A DNA stretch of 6,858 nucleotides from Acidisarcina sp. (lineage in GTDB: Bacteria; Acidobacteriota; Blastocatellia; Pyrinomonadales; Pyrinomonadaceae). Position numbers and translations under genes: made by a program. Where the stretch lies: the NCBI GenBank assembly GCA_021155145.1, contig JAJNPX010000531.1, positions 1 to 6,858 on the forward strand, given 5' to 3'. Positions 1 to 5,906 of the stretch are shown here, piece by piece (position 1 is the first letter of the stretch; the number at the start of each line of letters is the position of its first letter). The notes under the pieces are model-generated. The model saw only the letters and a list, made by a program, of their open reading frames with translations. It was not told where the DNA came from and did not search any database.

Positions 1-152
1 TTTAGACAAGTTCCTTACGCATGATTCTCACAACCTTAGCACAAATAAAGCACAGAAGTGAACCTTTACGATCCGACAACGACGAAAGTTTCTGCAAATT
101 TTCTAAACGCGAACGACCAACCGATTCGGACACTCAGGAATCGAAATTGATT
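1..152. other. Upstream region with no supported gene
   Basis: This stretch is AT-richer than the rest of the window. On the minus strand an ATG near base 22 is followed within six codons by TAA, so no gene enters from the left on that reading. The plus-strand frame of the downstream methyltransferase stays open through the end of this stretch, but nothing before base 153 resembles a protein family I recognise. No convincing -35/-10 pair was found; a TATGAT at 152-157 resembles a -10 box but lacks a well-spaced -35. It probably holds the promoter of the methyltransferase gene. Confidence 0.4.
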
Positions 153-212
153 ATGATCAAACAGATTCGCGGCAGCACCATCTGATAACTAACGCGTGAA
201 GAGTTTATCGAA
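153..212 (+). other. In-frame N-terminal extension of the methyltransferase, broken by tandem stops
   Basis: An ATG at 153, in the same frame as the methyltransferase ATG at 213, opens ten codons reading MIKQIRGSTI. These are followed by TGA (183-185) and TAA (186-188), then by LTREEFIE running directly into the ATG at 213. From my memory of the family, the NpmA N-terminus has a KGTKTVDLSKDEL-like segment and KamB a VGKRVQEFSDAEF-like segment. The reading here aligns with both without gaps if the two stops occupy the V-D (NpmA) or Q-E (KamB) positions. Counting the stops, 153-809 makes 219 codons, which is NpmA's length as I recall it. An AGGAA at 136-140 lies 12 nt before the 153 ATG. Codons 189-212 contain no ATG, GTG or TTG. 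I infer that this is the original N-terminus, now interrupted or mis-sequenced; a chance short ORF is the alternative. Confidence 0.55.
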
Positions 213-812
213 ATGATCAAGCCTTACCGTGGATCGGGAATCGTTCTCGATATCGGTACAGGCGACGGTCGATTTGTGTCCGCGTCTGCGAAAGCTCAAC
301 CCGATAAGTTCCTTATCGGTATCGACGCAAACGCAAAGCCTCTTGAAAAGCTCTCGACCAGGATCACCCGAAAGCGCGCAAAGGGAGGTCTAGCGAATGC
401 GATGTTCGTACTTGCAGCGGTCGAAGATATTCCCAAGGAATTCGACGGCTTAGCCGATAGAGTGCACATCCATTTTCCTTGGGGAGGCCTTCTTCGAGCG
501 GTCGCCACCGGCGATTCGGAGATACTCGCATCGCTGCGCCGCATTGCTTCGGCCGGATGTCTGCTTGAGATCGTTATCGGCGTCGATCCGATTCGCGATA
601 AGGCCGAACTGGAACGGTTGGGTATACAGGGCGTTTCGATTGAGAAGGCGGTAATGGCGCTGCTGCCAAGATATTTTGAGGCCGGCTTTCGAAATGTCGA
701 ACGAAAAGAGCTTTCACCTGCTGAGTGGAACGATATTGAGACATCGTGGGCAAGAAAGCTAAAGAATAATCGGAAAAGACGGGTTATCTATCTGAGCTTT
801 GAAGCTTGCTGA
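213..812 (+). CDS. 16S rRNA (adenine(1408)-N1)-methyltransferase, KamB/NpmA family
   Basis: This is a predicted SAM-dependent Rossmann-fold methyltransferase that would modify N1 of A1408 in the decoding site of 16S rRNA, blocking aminoglycosides such as kanamycin and apramycin. Visible motifs in its 199 residues are the SAM-binding loop DIGTGDGR (13-20), the acidic IGID turn with D38, the family-specific AKGGLAN (57-63), AAVED (68-72), HFPWGGLL (87-94) with W90, and ETSWARKL (176-183) with W179, followed by basic RKRR (187-190). W90 and W179 match the two tryptophans of NpmA (W107, W197) that hold the flipped A1408, with a constant offset of 17-18 residues. The ATG at 213 is the first possible start after two in-frame stops; GAAGAG (198-203) could act as a ribosome site 9 nt upstream. 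Starting here removes about 20 N-terminal residues present in relatives. The gene stands alone and converges on the VWA gene 24 bp away. Family assignment is firm; activity of the short form is not known. Confidence 0.88.
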   Translation: MIKPYRGSGIVLDIGTGDGRFVSASAKAQPDKFLIGIDANAKPLEKLSTRITRKRAKGGLANAMFVLAAVEDIPKEFDGLADRVHIHFPWGGLLRAVATGDSEILASLRRIASAGCLLEIVIGVDPIRDKAELERLGIQGVSIEKAVMALLPRYFEAGFRNVERKELSPAEWNDIETSWARKLKNNRKRRVIYLSFEAC

Positions 813-836
813 AGTGGTAGCGGTTATTATTCTTGC

Positions 837-2456
837 TCACCTAACAAAGTAACCGGGCCTGTACCTTAGTTTCAACTCAGGCCTCGACGGGACCTCCACG
901 CGGATCGGACGCCATTCGGGTCCGTTCTCGTCTATGTCCGGCGTAAAGCCTATGGTATAGATCGTTCCAACGTCCTTCAGCACCCTGTCATAGACCCCGG
1001 CGACATCCTCCAGTTTTCTAGCGGTGTAGAGCGTTCCCGCACTCTGTTCGGCCATATACGCGAGCGTGCGCCGCGAGTCTTGGTAGAAACGTTCTGAGGC
1101 AGGGAAATCACCCGAGGTGTCGAGAAAGATCGGAAAGATCGAGACCGTCGATCGCTGGATCGCTTCGATGAGGTCGGCAAAGCCCATCCGTTTGTTCTGT
1201 GTCGGATAATATGTCAGCAGATTATCGCCTCCGTCTGACATTAGAACTATCGCCTTTCTGCGATTCGATGGCGGACCTTTTTCGAGAAGGTCGATCCCGA
1301 ACTTCACTGCGTCCCATATATACGACCCACCGCGTCCCTCGATCTTCTTCACACGTTCCAGCAAAACGTTCTTATCTGCCTCAAGCTCCGACACTACGGT
1401 CTGATCGTTGTGAAACGTAACCACCGCCACGCGATCATCCGGCCGCTTCATCTCAATGAATCGCCGTGTGGTCTTTTTGATCAGGCCCACCTTATCAGCT
1501 GTCGAACCAGAGAGATCTAGCAGCAGGACGATGTCGAACGGGGTGTCGGTCTTGGCAAAAGATTCGATCTCGACCGGCTTGCCGTTGTCGAAGAGGCGAA
1601 AATCCCCTTTTTCAAGCTCGACCGGGCTCACATCTGTCGAGGCACGTATCACCACATCCAGCGAGACATATGCGGTCTGTACCTTGATGGCTTCTTCCTC
1701 GCCAGCATCGAAAAGGCCGTTTACGGACGGCTGCTGTTTCTTTTCCTGTACAGCTTCTGCTGTTCGCTGGGTCGGTTCCATCACGGCGCGAATAAGCGGC
1801 ATCCGGTAAGTAAGTTCAAGAAAGCGTTCGTAGCTTCGGAGGGGCTGCATTCCAAAAGCGGACCGCCGTTTGTCCACCTCGCTCGCCCGCTCGATCGGTG
1901 CCATAACGAGAAATCCGTCATTGATCGTTACCTGAGAACCATATAGCTGACGCCGCCCGAGCGCCAGACGAAGCTTGTCGACGTACGCGGCCAATATCTC
2001 ACCACCTCTTATCTCACCTCTTGCGTACGCTTCGCTCACCAGCGGGTAAAGCTCGAGCTGCTGCCACGCGGGAAGGGCTTTTGTCAGCAGGTAAAGGAAT
2101 GAAAGCGCACCTTCGTCGCCAAGTTCTTCACGCTTTGGCCATCCCGCCGCTGCTATTTGGCCGCAGACCAATTGGATGGCTTCCGCTTCCGTTTCGGCAA
2201 GTTGCCGTTGTGCCTTTTCACTTTTTGGTTGGTCGATGCGGGCCTTTTGAATATCTGCCGCCAGATCCTTGCTCAACTTAACAGCTTCAGAGCTCAGCTT
2301 CTCATTCTTTGGGGCGGGCGCTGCCGACGACAGTCGGCTAATTGCGGCCTGTAGCTCCTTAGGCTCAACGCACCTCACCTGTCCGGCAGATGTATTTGTG
2401 AATGAAAGCAATGTGACGATCGCTGGTAAGATCGCACCTATTGATCGATATCTCAT
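837..2456 (-). CDS. Secreted VWA-domain protein (VWFA-related Acidobacterial type) with DUF6624-like N-terminal domain
   Basis: This 539-residue protein begins with an apparent signal peptide (basic MRYR, hydrophobic core about 6-19, likely cleavage near the SAG at 23-25), so it is probably exported. Residues about 95-215 resemble DUF6624: a GWP (105-107), then RRQLYGSQ (168-175), and [17 protein letters not shown] (194-210). A charged linker follows. Residues about 260-539 form the VWFA-related Acidobacterial domain (TIGR03436), starting with a beta-sandwich-like piece ([17 protein letters not shown]) and continuing with a VWA fold. Its MIDAS metal site is DLSGS (314-318) plus D408 in MSDGGD; the usual threonine position may be served by S378 in GRGGSY. 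The end, YTIGFTP to RYRPGYFVR, is typical of the family. The role is unknown; VWA domains commonly mediate metal-dependent protein binding. It is divergent from mnmA across 64 bp and convergent with the methyltransferase. The ATG was chosen because it gives the signal peptide. Confidence 0.85.
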   Translation of the reverse strand: MRYRSIGAILPAIVTLLSFTNTSAGQVRCVEPKELQAAISRLSSAAPAPKNEKLSSEAVKLSKDLAADIQKARIDQPKSEKAQRQLAETEAEAIQLVCGQIAAAGWPKREELGDEGALSFLYLLTKALPAWQQLELYPLVSEAYARGEIRGGEILAAYVDKLRLALGRRQLYGSQVTINDGFLVMAPIERASEVDKRRSAFGMQPLRSYERFLELTYRMPLIRAVMEPTQRTAEAVQEKKQQPSVNGLFDAGEEEAIKVQTAYVSLDVVIRASTDVSPVELEKGDFRLFDNGKPVEIESFAKTDTPFDIVLLLDLSGSTADKVGLIKKTTRRFIEMKRPDDRVAVVTFHNDQTVVSELEADKNVLLERVKKIEGRGGSYIWDAVKFGIDLLEKGPPSNRRKAIVLMSDGGDNLLTYYPTQNKRMGFADLIEAIQRSTVSIFPIFLDTSGDFPASERFYQDSRRTLAYMAEQSAGTLYTARKLEDVAGVYDRVLKDVGTIYTIGFTPDIDENGPEWRPIRVEVPSRPELKLRYRPGYFVR

Positions 2457-2520
2457 TACATCAATATCCCGAAGCCTTTATTGCGCCTACCCGAAGTTAT
2501 ATTCTAATAGTAGATCGACA
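2457..2520. promoter_or_regulatory. Short divergent promoter region between the VWA gene and mnmA
   Basis: Only 64 bp separate the two divergent start codons, so both promoters must lie here or within the coding ends. TATATT at 2498-2503 matches five of six bases of the sigma70 -10 consensus and would place a transcript start about 10 nt before the mnmA ATG. No good -35 is present at standard spacing (TTTATT at 2477-2482 would leave 15 nt). The minus-strand promoter is not identifiable. This is an inference from layout and one motif. Confidence 0.35.
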
Positions 2521-3639
2521 ATGAAGATAGCCGTAGCAATGAGCGGGGGCGTCGATAGTTCGGCCGCCGCCGCAATATTAAAGGAGCAGGGACACGATCT
2601 CGTCGGATTCACGATGCAGCTGTGGAATCAGCGTCGCGGCATAAGTGTTGACGAGAACGGCGACCCTCTTCCGTCTCGCTGCTGTTCCCTCGACGACGTT
2701 TATGATGCACGGCGCGTTGCCGACTCGCTCGCCATCCCTTTTTATGTACTCAACCTGGAAAAGGATTTCGAGCGTGACGTGGTCGAGCCATTCGTACAAA
2801 GCTACTTATCGGGTGAGACGCCGATCCCTTGCGTTGCCTGCAATTCGCGGCTTAAATTCGCATCGCTCGACCGGATGGCCATTTCTCTGGGTTGCGAAAA
2901 GGTCGCGACCGGTCATTACGCTCGCGTCGAATACGATGACGCTGCAGGCCGGTATCGGCTCTTTCGGGGCCGCAACCACTGGAAAGATCAGAGCTACTTC
3001 CTTTGGGAATTGAAACAGGACCAGCTTTCGCGCGCTTACTTCCCGCTCGGCGAAATGCTCAAAAGCGAGGTCCGCGATATCGCCCGCGACGCGAATCTAT
3101 ATACGGCGGATAAGCAGGAATCTCAGGAGATCTGCTTTGTGCCGGACGGGAAGTATTCGGAGTTCATCGACCGCTATCTTACTCACGAGGGCCGACAGGA
3201 CGAACTCCCCGAAGCCGGCGAGATCGTCGATACGTCGGGCGAAACGCTGGGCGAACACTCTGGCATCCATCGCTATACGATCGGCCAGCGTCGGGGCCTC
3301 GGCATCGCACATGAGAAACCGCTCTACGTCGTGCAGATCGAACGCGCAAAGAATCAGATCATCGTCGGCGAGGCGGACGAACTCGAATCGATAGAATTCA
3401 CTGCCAAGGGAGTAAACTGGGTCGCCTTTGACGATCCGTCGGAGCCGGTGCGGGCGCTCGTTAAGATACGCTATCGTCACGATCCGGCGATCGCTACGAT
3501 CCACCCTCGGCCAGATGACCATGCTCGGATCGTATTTGACGAACCGCAGCGCGCCATCACGCCCGGACAGGCAACCATTTTTTACGACACCGCGACCGGG
3601 GAAGAGGTCGTTGGTGGCGGCTGGATAGTGAGGAACTGA
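2521..3639 (+). CDS. mnmA: tRNA-specific 2-thiouridylase MnmA
   Basis: This cytoplasmic enzyme uses ATP and a persulfide sulfur to make 2-thiouridine at U34 of the Lys, Glu and Gln tRNAs. The 372 residues show the PP-loop SGGVDSS (8-14), GHY (131-133), the KDQSYFL motif (155-161), the cysteine motif PCVACN (103-108) with C107 aligning to the E. coli nucleophile C102, and EICF with C205 aligning to E. coli C199, which carries the persulfide. [11 protein letters not shown] (252-262) and VIFD/TPGQ-like C-terminal motifs (IVFDEP, ITPGQ) complete the family pattern and length. C104 makes a CxxC rather than the single Cys of E. coli. The frame stays open upstream to 2269, but that region overlaps the VWA gene and lacks family sequence, so the ATG at 2521 is chosen; it places the PP-loop at the usual position. 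No clear Shine-Dalgarno precedes it. It appears to lead a unit with the two genes downstream. Confidence 0.96.
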   Translation: MKIAVAMSGGVDSSAAAAILKEQGHDLVGFTMQLWNQRRGISVDENGDPLPSRCCSLDDVYDARRVADSLAIPFYVLNLEKDFERDVVEPFVQSYLSGETPIPCVACNSRLKFASLDRMAISLGCEKVATGHYARVEYDDAAGRYRLFRGRNHWKDQSYFLWELKQDQLSRAYFPLGEMLKSEVRDIARDANLYTADKQESQEICFVPDGKYSEFIDRYLTHEGRQDELPEAGEIVDTSGETLGEHSGIHRYTIGQRRGLGIAHEKPLYVVQIERAKNQIIVGEADELESIEFTAKGVNWVAFDDPSEPVRALVKIRYRHDPAIATIHPRPDDHARIVFDEPQRAITPGQATIFYDTATGEEVVGGGWIVRN

Positions 3640-3655
3640 TCAGGAGAATATCTTT

Positions 3656-3844
3656 ATGGCAACACCAAAGAAACGGCCTAGCAAGGCGTCCAAAGCGGCG
3701 CAAAAGCTTATCAATGATTCGAAATTGTTGACTGCGAAGAACGATCGCGATTCGCAGAGCGGTTCGGAATTCAAAGCGTCGGTCGTCACGCCGCGAACCA
3801 ACAAATCCGCCAACAAGCCTCGGCCGGACAAGAAGCGGGGATAG
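3656..3844 (+). CDS. Small, highly basic hypothetical protein (62 aa)
   Basis: I do not recognise this protein. It is 62 residues long, rich in Lys, Arg, Ser and Ala, without Cys, Trp or Tyr and without a membrane segment. Its N-terminus (MATPKKRPSKASKAAQK) and C-terminus (NKSANKPRPDKKRG) are basic and look disordered, flanking a short possible helix (KAAQKLINDSKLLTAKND). The composition would suit nucleic-acid binding, but that is an inference only. Support for it being real: an AGGAG ribosome site at 3642-3646 spaced 9 nt from the ATG, placement 16 bp after the mnmA stop and 7 bp before the cyclo-ligase ATG, and no competing gene in the gap. The opposite-strand reading of this interval lacks such context. 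Confidence 0.65.
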   Translation: MATPKKRPSKASKAAQKLINDSKLLTAKNDRDSQSGSEFKASVVTPRTNKSANKPRPDKKRG

Positions 3845-3851
3845 CGGACCG

Positions 3852-4439
3852 ATGAAGAAATCCGAGCTTCGAGAGATCTATCTCAAAAGGCGGAACTCTT
3901 TGGCCTCGGACGATGCGGCTGAGATGAGCGGGCGCATTGCCGATCGTTTCTTTTCCGATTTTGACCTTGTAACGATCGCGACGCTTCACTGCTTCATCTC
4001 GATCCCAAAATTCAATGAGGTCGACACCTCTCTGATCTTCAAATGGCTTTGGAGCGAATACCCACACGTTCTTACCCTTGCTCCACGAGTTGACCGGGAG
4101 TCGGGCGAGCTTGAGCATCTTACATATACTCCGCAGATGGATCTCAGCGAGAATTCCTGGGGCATTCGTGAGCCCTCGGGCACGGAATCTGTCGATGCGA
4201 AGCAGATCGATCTCGTTCTCGTGCCGCTGCTTTGTTTCGACCAGCGCGGATACCGGGTCGGGTATGGCAAGGGATATTACGACCGATTCCTTCGGGAGTG
4301 CCGGACTGACTGCAGGAAGGTCGGGCTAAGCTTTTATCCGCCGATCGACGAGATCATTGATATCCACGCGGGCGACGTCGCACTCGATCAATGCATAACA
4401 CCCGACAAGGTGTTCGATCTTAACGCTACTTCGCCTTGA
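3852..4439 (+). CDS. fthC: 5-formyltetrahydrofolate cyclo-ligase (5,10-methenyl-THF synthetase)
   Basis: This enzyme converts 5-formyl-THF plus ATP to 5,10-methenyl-THF, returning the storage folate to the one-carbon pool in the cytoplasm. The 195-residue length is normal. The N-terminus has the family's basic helix (LREIYLKRRNSL, 6-17), followed by LHCFISIPKFNEVDT (45-59), WGIREP (103-108), and the signature DLVLVPLLCFDQ (120-131) with GYRVGYGKGYYDRFL (133-147), which forms the ATP/folate site. The C-terminal H172 and DQCITPDKV segment match the family end. It starts 7 bp after the small basic gene, with only a weak purine stretch (GGGG 3837-3840, CGGA 3845-3848), so translation may be coupled to the upstream gene. 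Its last 14 bp overlap the 3' end of convergent mscL, leaving no room for a terminator between them. Confidence 0.94.
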   Translation: MKKSELREIYLKRRNSLASDDAAEMSGRIADRFFSDFDLVTIATLHCFISIPKFNEVDTSLIFKWLWSEYPHVLTLAPRVDRESGELEHLTYTPQMDLSENSWGIREPSGTESVDAKQIDLVLVPLLCFDQRGYRVGYGKGYYDRFLRECRTDCRKVGLSFYPPIDEIIDIHAGDVALDQCITPDKVFDLNATSP

Positions 4440-4839
4440 GAATATCTCTGATCTCGGTCAGCAGTGCTTCTTCAGCTGTCGGCTCGGAATCGGCCTCGAG
4501 GCCATTGAACAGGCTGATAGCGTACCTTGCCAGAAGAAACATCAAGAACGCAACGATCAGAAACGTGATCACATCATTGATCAGCTCTCCATAAAGGATA
4601 AGGGGCTGTTTTGCGGCCTGGGCGGCGGCGATCTGTTCGGCGGTATTGACCGGCATATCGCCGAGGTTGATGACCTTGCTTTTGAAGTCGATCCCGCCGG
4701 TCAGCAAGCCGACCACGGGCATTACAATGCCATCTGTGAAAGTTTTGACTATAGCGCCAAACGATGCGCCGATTATCACCGCGATGGCTAGGTCAAGCAC
4801 ATTTCCGCGGGCAATGAATTTCTTGAAGTCATTCAACAT
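4426..4839 (-). CDS. mscL: Large-conductance mechanosensitive channel MscL
   Basis: This inner-membrane pentameric channel opens under extreme membrane tension to release solutes during hypo-osmotic shock. The 137 residues follow the family plan: the amphipathic N-terminal helix (MLNDFKKFIARGN), TM1 (about 14-43) with the pore-lining LAIAVIIGASFGAIV, a periplasmic loop with an Ala/Gln-rich part (NTAEQIAAAQAAKQP, 65-79), TM2 (about 82-105), and an acidic cytoplasmic helix ending in LLTEIRDILKAK. The ATG is supported by a strong AAGGAGG ribosome site (complement of 4851-4857) 11 nt upstream. It lies downstream of the bactofilin in the same orientation, but a terminator stands between them, so it probably has its own promoter. 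It overlaps the convergent cyclo-ligase by 14 bp. Confidence 0.96.
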   Translation of the reverse strand: MLNDFKKFIARGNVLDLAIAVIIGASFGAIVKTFTDGIVMPVVGLLTGGIDFKSKVINLGDMPVNTAEQIAAAQAAKQPLILYGELINDVITFLIVAFLMFLLARYAISLFNGLEADSEPTAEEALLTEIRDILKAK

Positions 4840-4871
4840 TTGTTTCTTCCCCTCCTTGGGTTTTATTTGGA

Positions 4872-4890
4872 CCCGCCAAGTGGCGGCGGG
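4872..4890 (-). repeat. Inverted repeat in the mscL leader
   Basis: CCCGCC (4872-4877) can pair with GGCGGG (4885-4890) across a 7-nt loop; a shorter alternative is CCGCC/GGCGG with an AAGT loop. It lies 14 nt upstream of the mscL ribosome site. On the minus strand it is followed by GTCCAAATAAAACCC, not a U-run, so it does not look like a terminator. It could be a leader structure or simply GC-rich sequence; function is not supported. Confidence 0.35.
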
Positions 4891-4917
4891 CCGGTCACTG
4901 CGATCGAGGCCCCAAAA

Positions 4918-4950
4918 GATAAAAAGAGCGGAGCAAGTGCTGCTCCGCTC
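4918..4950 (-). terminator. Intrinsic terminator downstream of the bactofilin gene
   Basis: GAGCGGAGCA (4926-4935) and TGCTCCGCTC (4941-4950) form a perfect 10-bp stem with a 5-nt loop. Read on the minus strand, the stem is followed at once by TTTTTATCTTTT. It sits 26 nt after the bactofilin stop codon. GC-rich stem plus U-tract is the standard Rho-independent pattern, so it should separate the bactofilin transcript from mscL. Confidence 0.88.
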
Positions 4951-4976
4951 CGAATATCGAAATCGATGTCTAGGGC

Positions 4977-5672
4977 CTAGACGGTCGCGGACTCTGTCTT
5001 CTCGTCATCGGCCGACAACAAGGCGTCATCATCATCGTCGTCGTCATCATCATCGGCAGCTGCTGCTGTTGAAGAAGACGAATATGTGCTGCTGCTCGCA
5101 TAGCTTGACGACGCGGGCGGCGACGAGCTGTACGAAGAGGCTTGTGAAGCCGCCGCAGCCTCTTTCTCCTGACTTTCGCGGGCTTTTAGCATTGTACAGC
5201 CGCCTTCAAATACCGCTCCGTCCTCGATCACGAGCTTGGGTGTGGTGATGTTCCCGACGACGCGGGCGGTCCGCCCGAGCTGGATCTTTTCCGAGGCCGT
5301 TACATCGCCGTTGACAGTTCCGTTCACCTGGGCCACACCGACGGTCACATTTGCATCGAGCTGACCATTATTTCCCACGATCAGCGTGCCGCCGTCCGAT
5401 GTGACGGTGCCGGTCAGGTGTCCGTCTACCCGGAGCATCATCTGGAAGGTCGTGTCACCGGTCAGCGAGGTGCCGTGGCCGACGAAACCGCTGAGCTTTC
5501 CGTCCTTTATATCGCGAGCGATATTCTCGCTGTCGGTCGCCGGCCGCGAGACCGTATTCGTGCTCTCGCCTCCGTATAAAGTGCTCGGGCTGGATTGGGC
5601 TTGGGGGTAGCTTGATTGGAATTCCGGGGCATCAGACGTTTCGGATTTGGAATTTCTTCCCATTCTGATCAT
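4977..5672 (-). CDS. Bactofilin (polymer-forming cytoskeletal protein)
   Basis: Bactofilins self-assemble into filaments through a right-handed beta-helix and act in cell shape, polarity or envelope synthesis. The 231 residues divide into a polar disordered N-terminus (1-55), the beta-helix core (about 60-163) with glycine-spaced short strands (LRVDGHLTGTV, QVNGTVNGDVTA, RVVGNITTPKLVIEDGAVF, then EGGCTM), and an unusual tail. The tail has an Ala/Ser/Tyr-rich section (172-206) and ten consecutive Asp (207-216), ending in ALLSADDEKTESATV. There is no membrane segment. The ATG at 5672 has an AAAGGAG ribosome site (complement of 5682-5688) 9 nt upstream; the Met at residue 4 would be spaced 18 nt and is less likely. 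It is divergent from ttcA and followed by an intrinsic terminator. Confidence 0.92.
   Translation of the reverse strand: MIRMGRNSKSETSDAPEFQSSYPQAQSSPSTLYGGESTNTVSRPATDSENIARDIKDGKLSGFVGHGTSLTGDTTFQMMLRVDGHLTGTVTSDGGTLIVGNNGQLDANVTVGVAQVNGTVNGDVTASEKIQLGRTARVVGNITTPKLVIEDGAVFEGGCTMLKARESQEKEAAAASQASSYSSSPPASSSYASSSTYSSSSTAAAADDDDDDDDDDALLSADDEKTESATV
5025..5054 (-). repeat. GAT/GAC trinucleotide tract encoding ten Asp
   Basis: Ten tandem Asp codons are ordered on the coding (minus) strand as three GAT, three GAC, three GAT and one GAC, read from the low-coordinate end outwards in reverse. The block arrangement of synonymous codons looks like duplication of short units, which would suit slippage or unequal exchange. 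It encodes residues 207-216 of the bactofilin tail. Confidence 0.8.
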
Positions 5673-5752
5673 AGAACAAGTCTCCTTTAGGAATTGATAA
5701 AACTCGAGGCAGCAATGCGTCCAGGCGGGACCTGAAGAACTTTAGGTTTTTT

Positions 5753-5774
5753 CACTTGCAGCGATGCGAAAGTG
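5753..5774 (+). other. Imperfect hairpin in the bactofilin-ttcA intergenic region
   Basis: CACTTGCA (5753-5760) pairs with TGC plus AAGTG (5765-5767, 5770-5774), leaving a 2-nt GA bulge and a GCGA loop of the GNRA type. A T-run precedes rather than follows it on the plus strand, and A residues follow it on the minus strand, so it is not a terminator in either direction. It could be an operator or a chance structure. Confidence 0.25.
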
Positions 5775-5819
5775 TCGAATAGTGCCTGCACACGAATGAT
5801 AAACGACGCCCGTATGCGC

Positions 5820-5841
5820 TGTAAAGCGATTTGTGTAAAGC
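5820..5841 (+). repeat. Direct repeat TGTAAAGC upstream of the ttcA promoter
   Basis: TGTAAAGC occurs at 5820-5827 and again at 5834-5841, a 14-nt period, and the second copy abuts the proposed -35 box of ttcA. The position would suit a regulator-binding site, but an 8-nt repeat can occur by chance. Confidence 0.3.
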
Positions 5842-5870
5842 TTGTCAATTTTACCTCCAGATGTCAGAAT
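5842..5870 (+). promoter_or_regulatory. ttcA: Putative sigma70-type promoter of ttcA
   Basis: TTGTCA (5842-5847, five of six to consensus) and CAGAAT (5865-5870, four of six) are spaced exactly 17 nt, with an extended TG (5862-5863) one base before the -10. Transcription would begin near 5877, giving a leader of about 30 nt that contains the ribosome site AAAGGG (5891-5896). Inferred from motif and spacing only. Confidence 0.45.
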
Positions 5871-5906
5871 CAGAAGTTTCGCTGGTAAAGAAAGGGCGAT
5901 GCGGCC

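Noticed and set aside
152..157. TATGAT as a -10 box for the methyltransferase gene
   Set aside because: The nearest -35-like hexamer (TTCGGA, 125-130) is 21 nt away, so the spacing is poor; not reported as a promoter, although it would favour use of the ATG at 213.
2269..2520. Possible 84-residue N-terminal extension of MnmA
   Set aside because: The frame is open, but it lies over the start of the opposite-strand VWA gene, has no family similarity, and the ATG at 2521 puts the PP-loop at the normal position.
3097..3522. Long minus-strand reading frame of 141 codons inside mnmA
   Set aside because: It is entirely within a well-supported conserved gene and has no recognisable domain, so it is an opposite-strand shadow.
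4872..4890. GC-rich hairpin as a second terminator
   Set aside because: Neither strand has a T-run after the stem.
5025..5054. Trinucleotide tract as a CRISPR or regulatory repeat
   Set aside because: It is an in-frame Asp codon run within the bactofilin, without spacers.
4646..5248. Plus-strand reading frame of 200 codons across mscL and the bactofilin
   Set aside because: It crosses two genuine minus-strand genes and a terminator, and its product is low-complexity Arg/His-rich sequence read from the Ser and Asp codons of the bactofilin tail.
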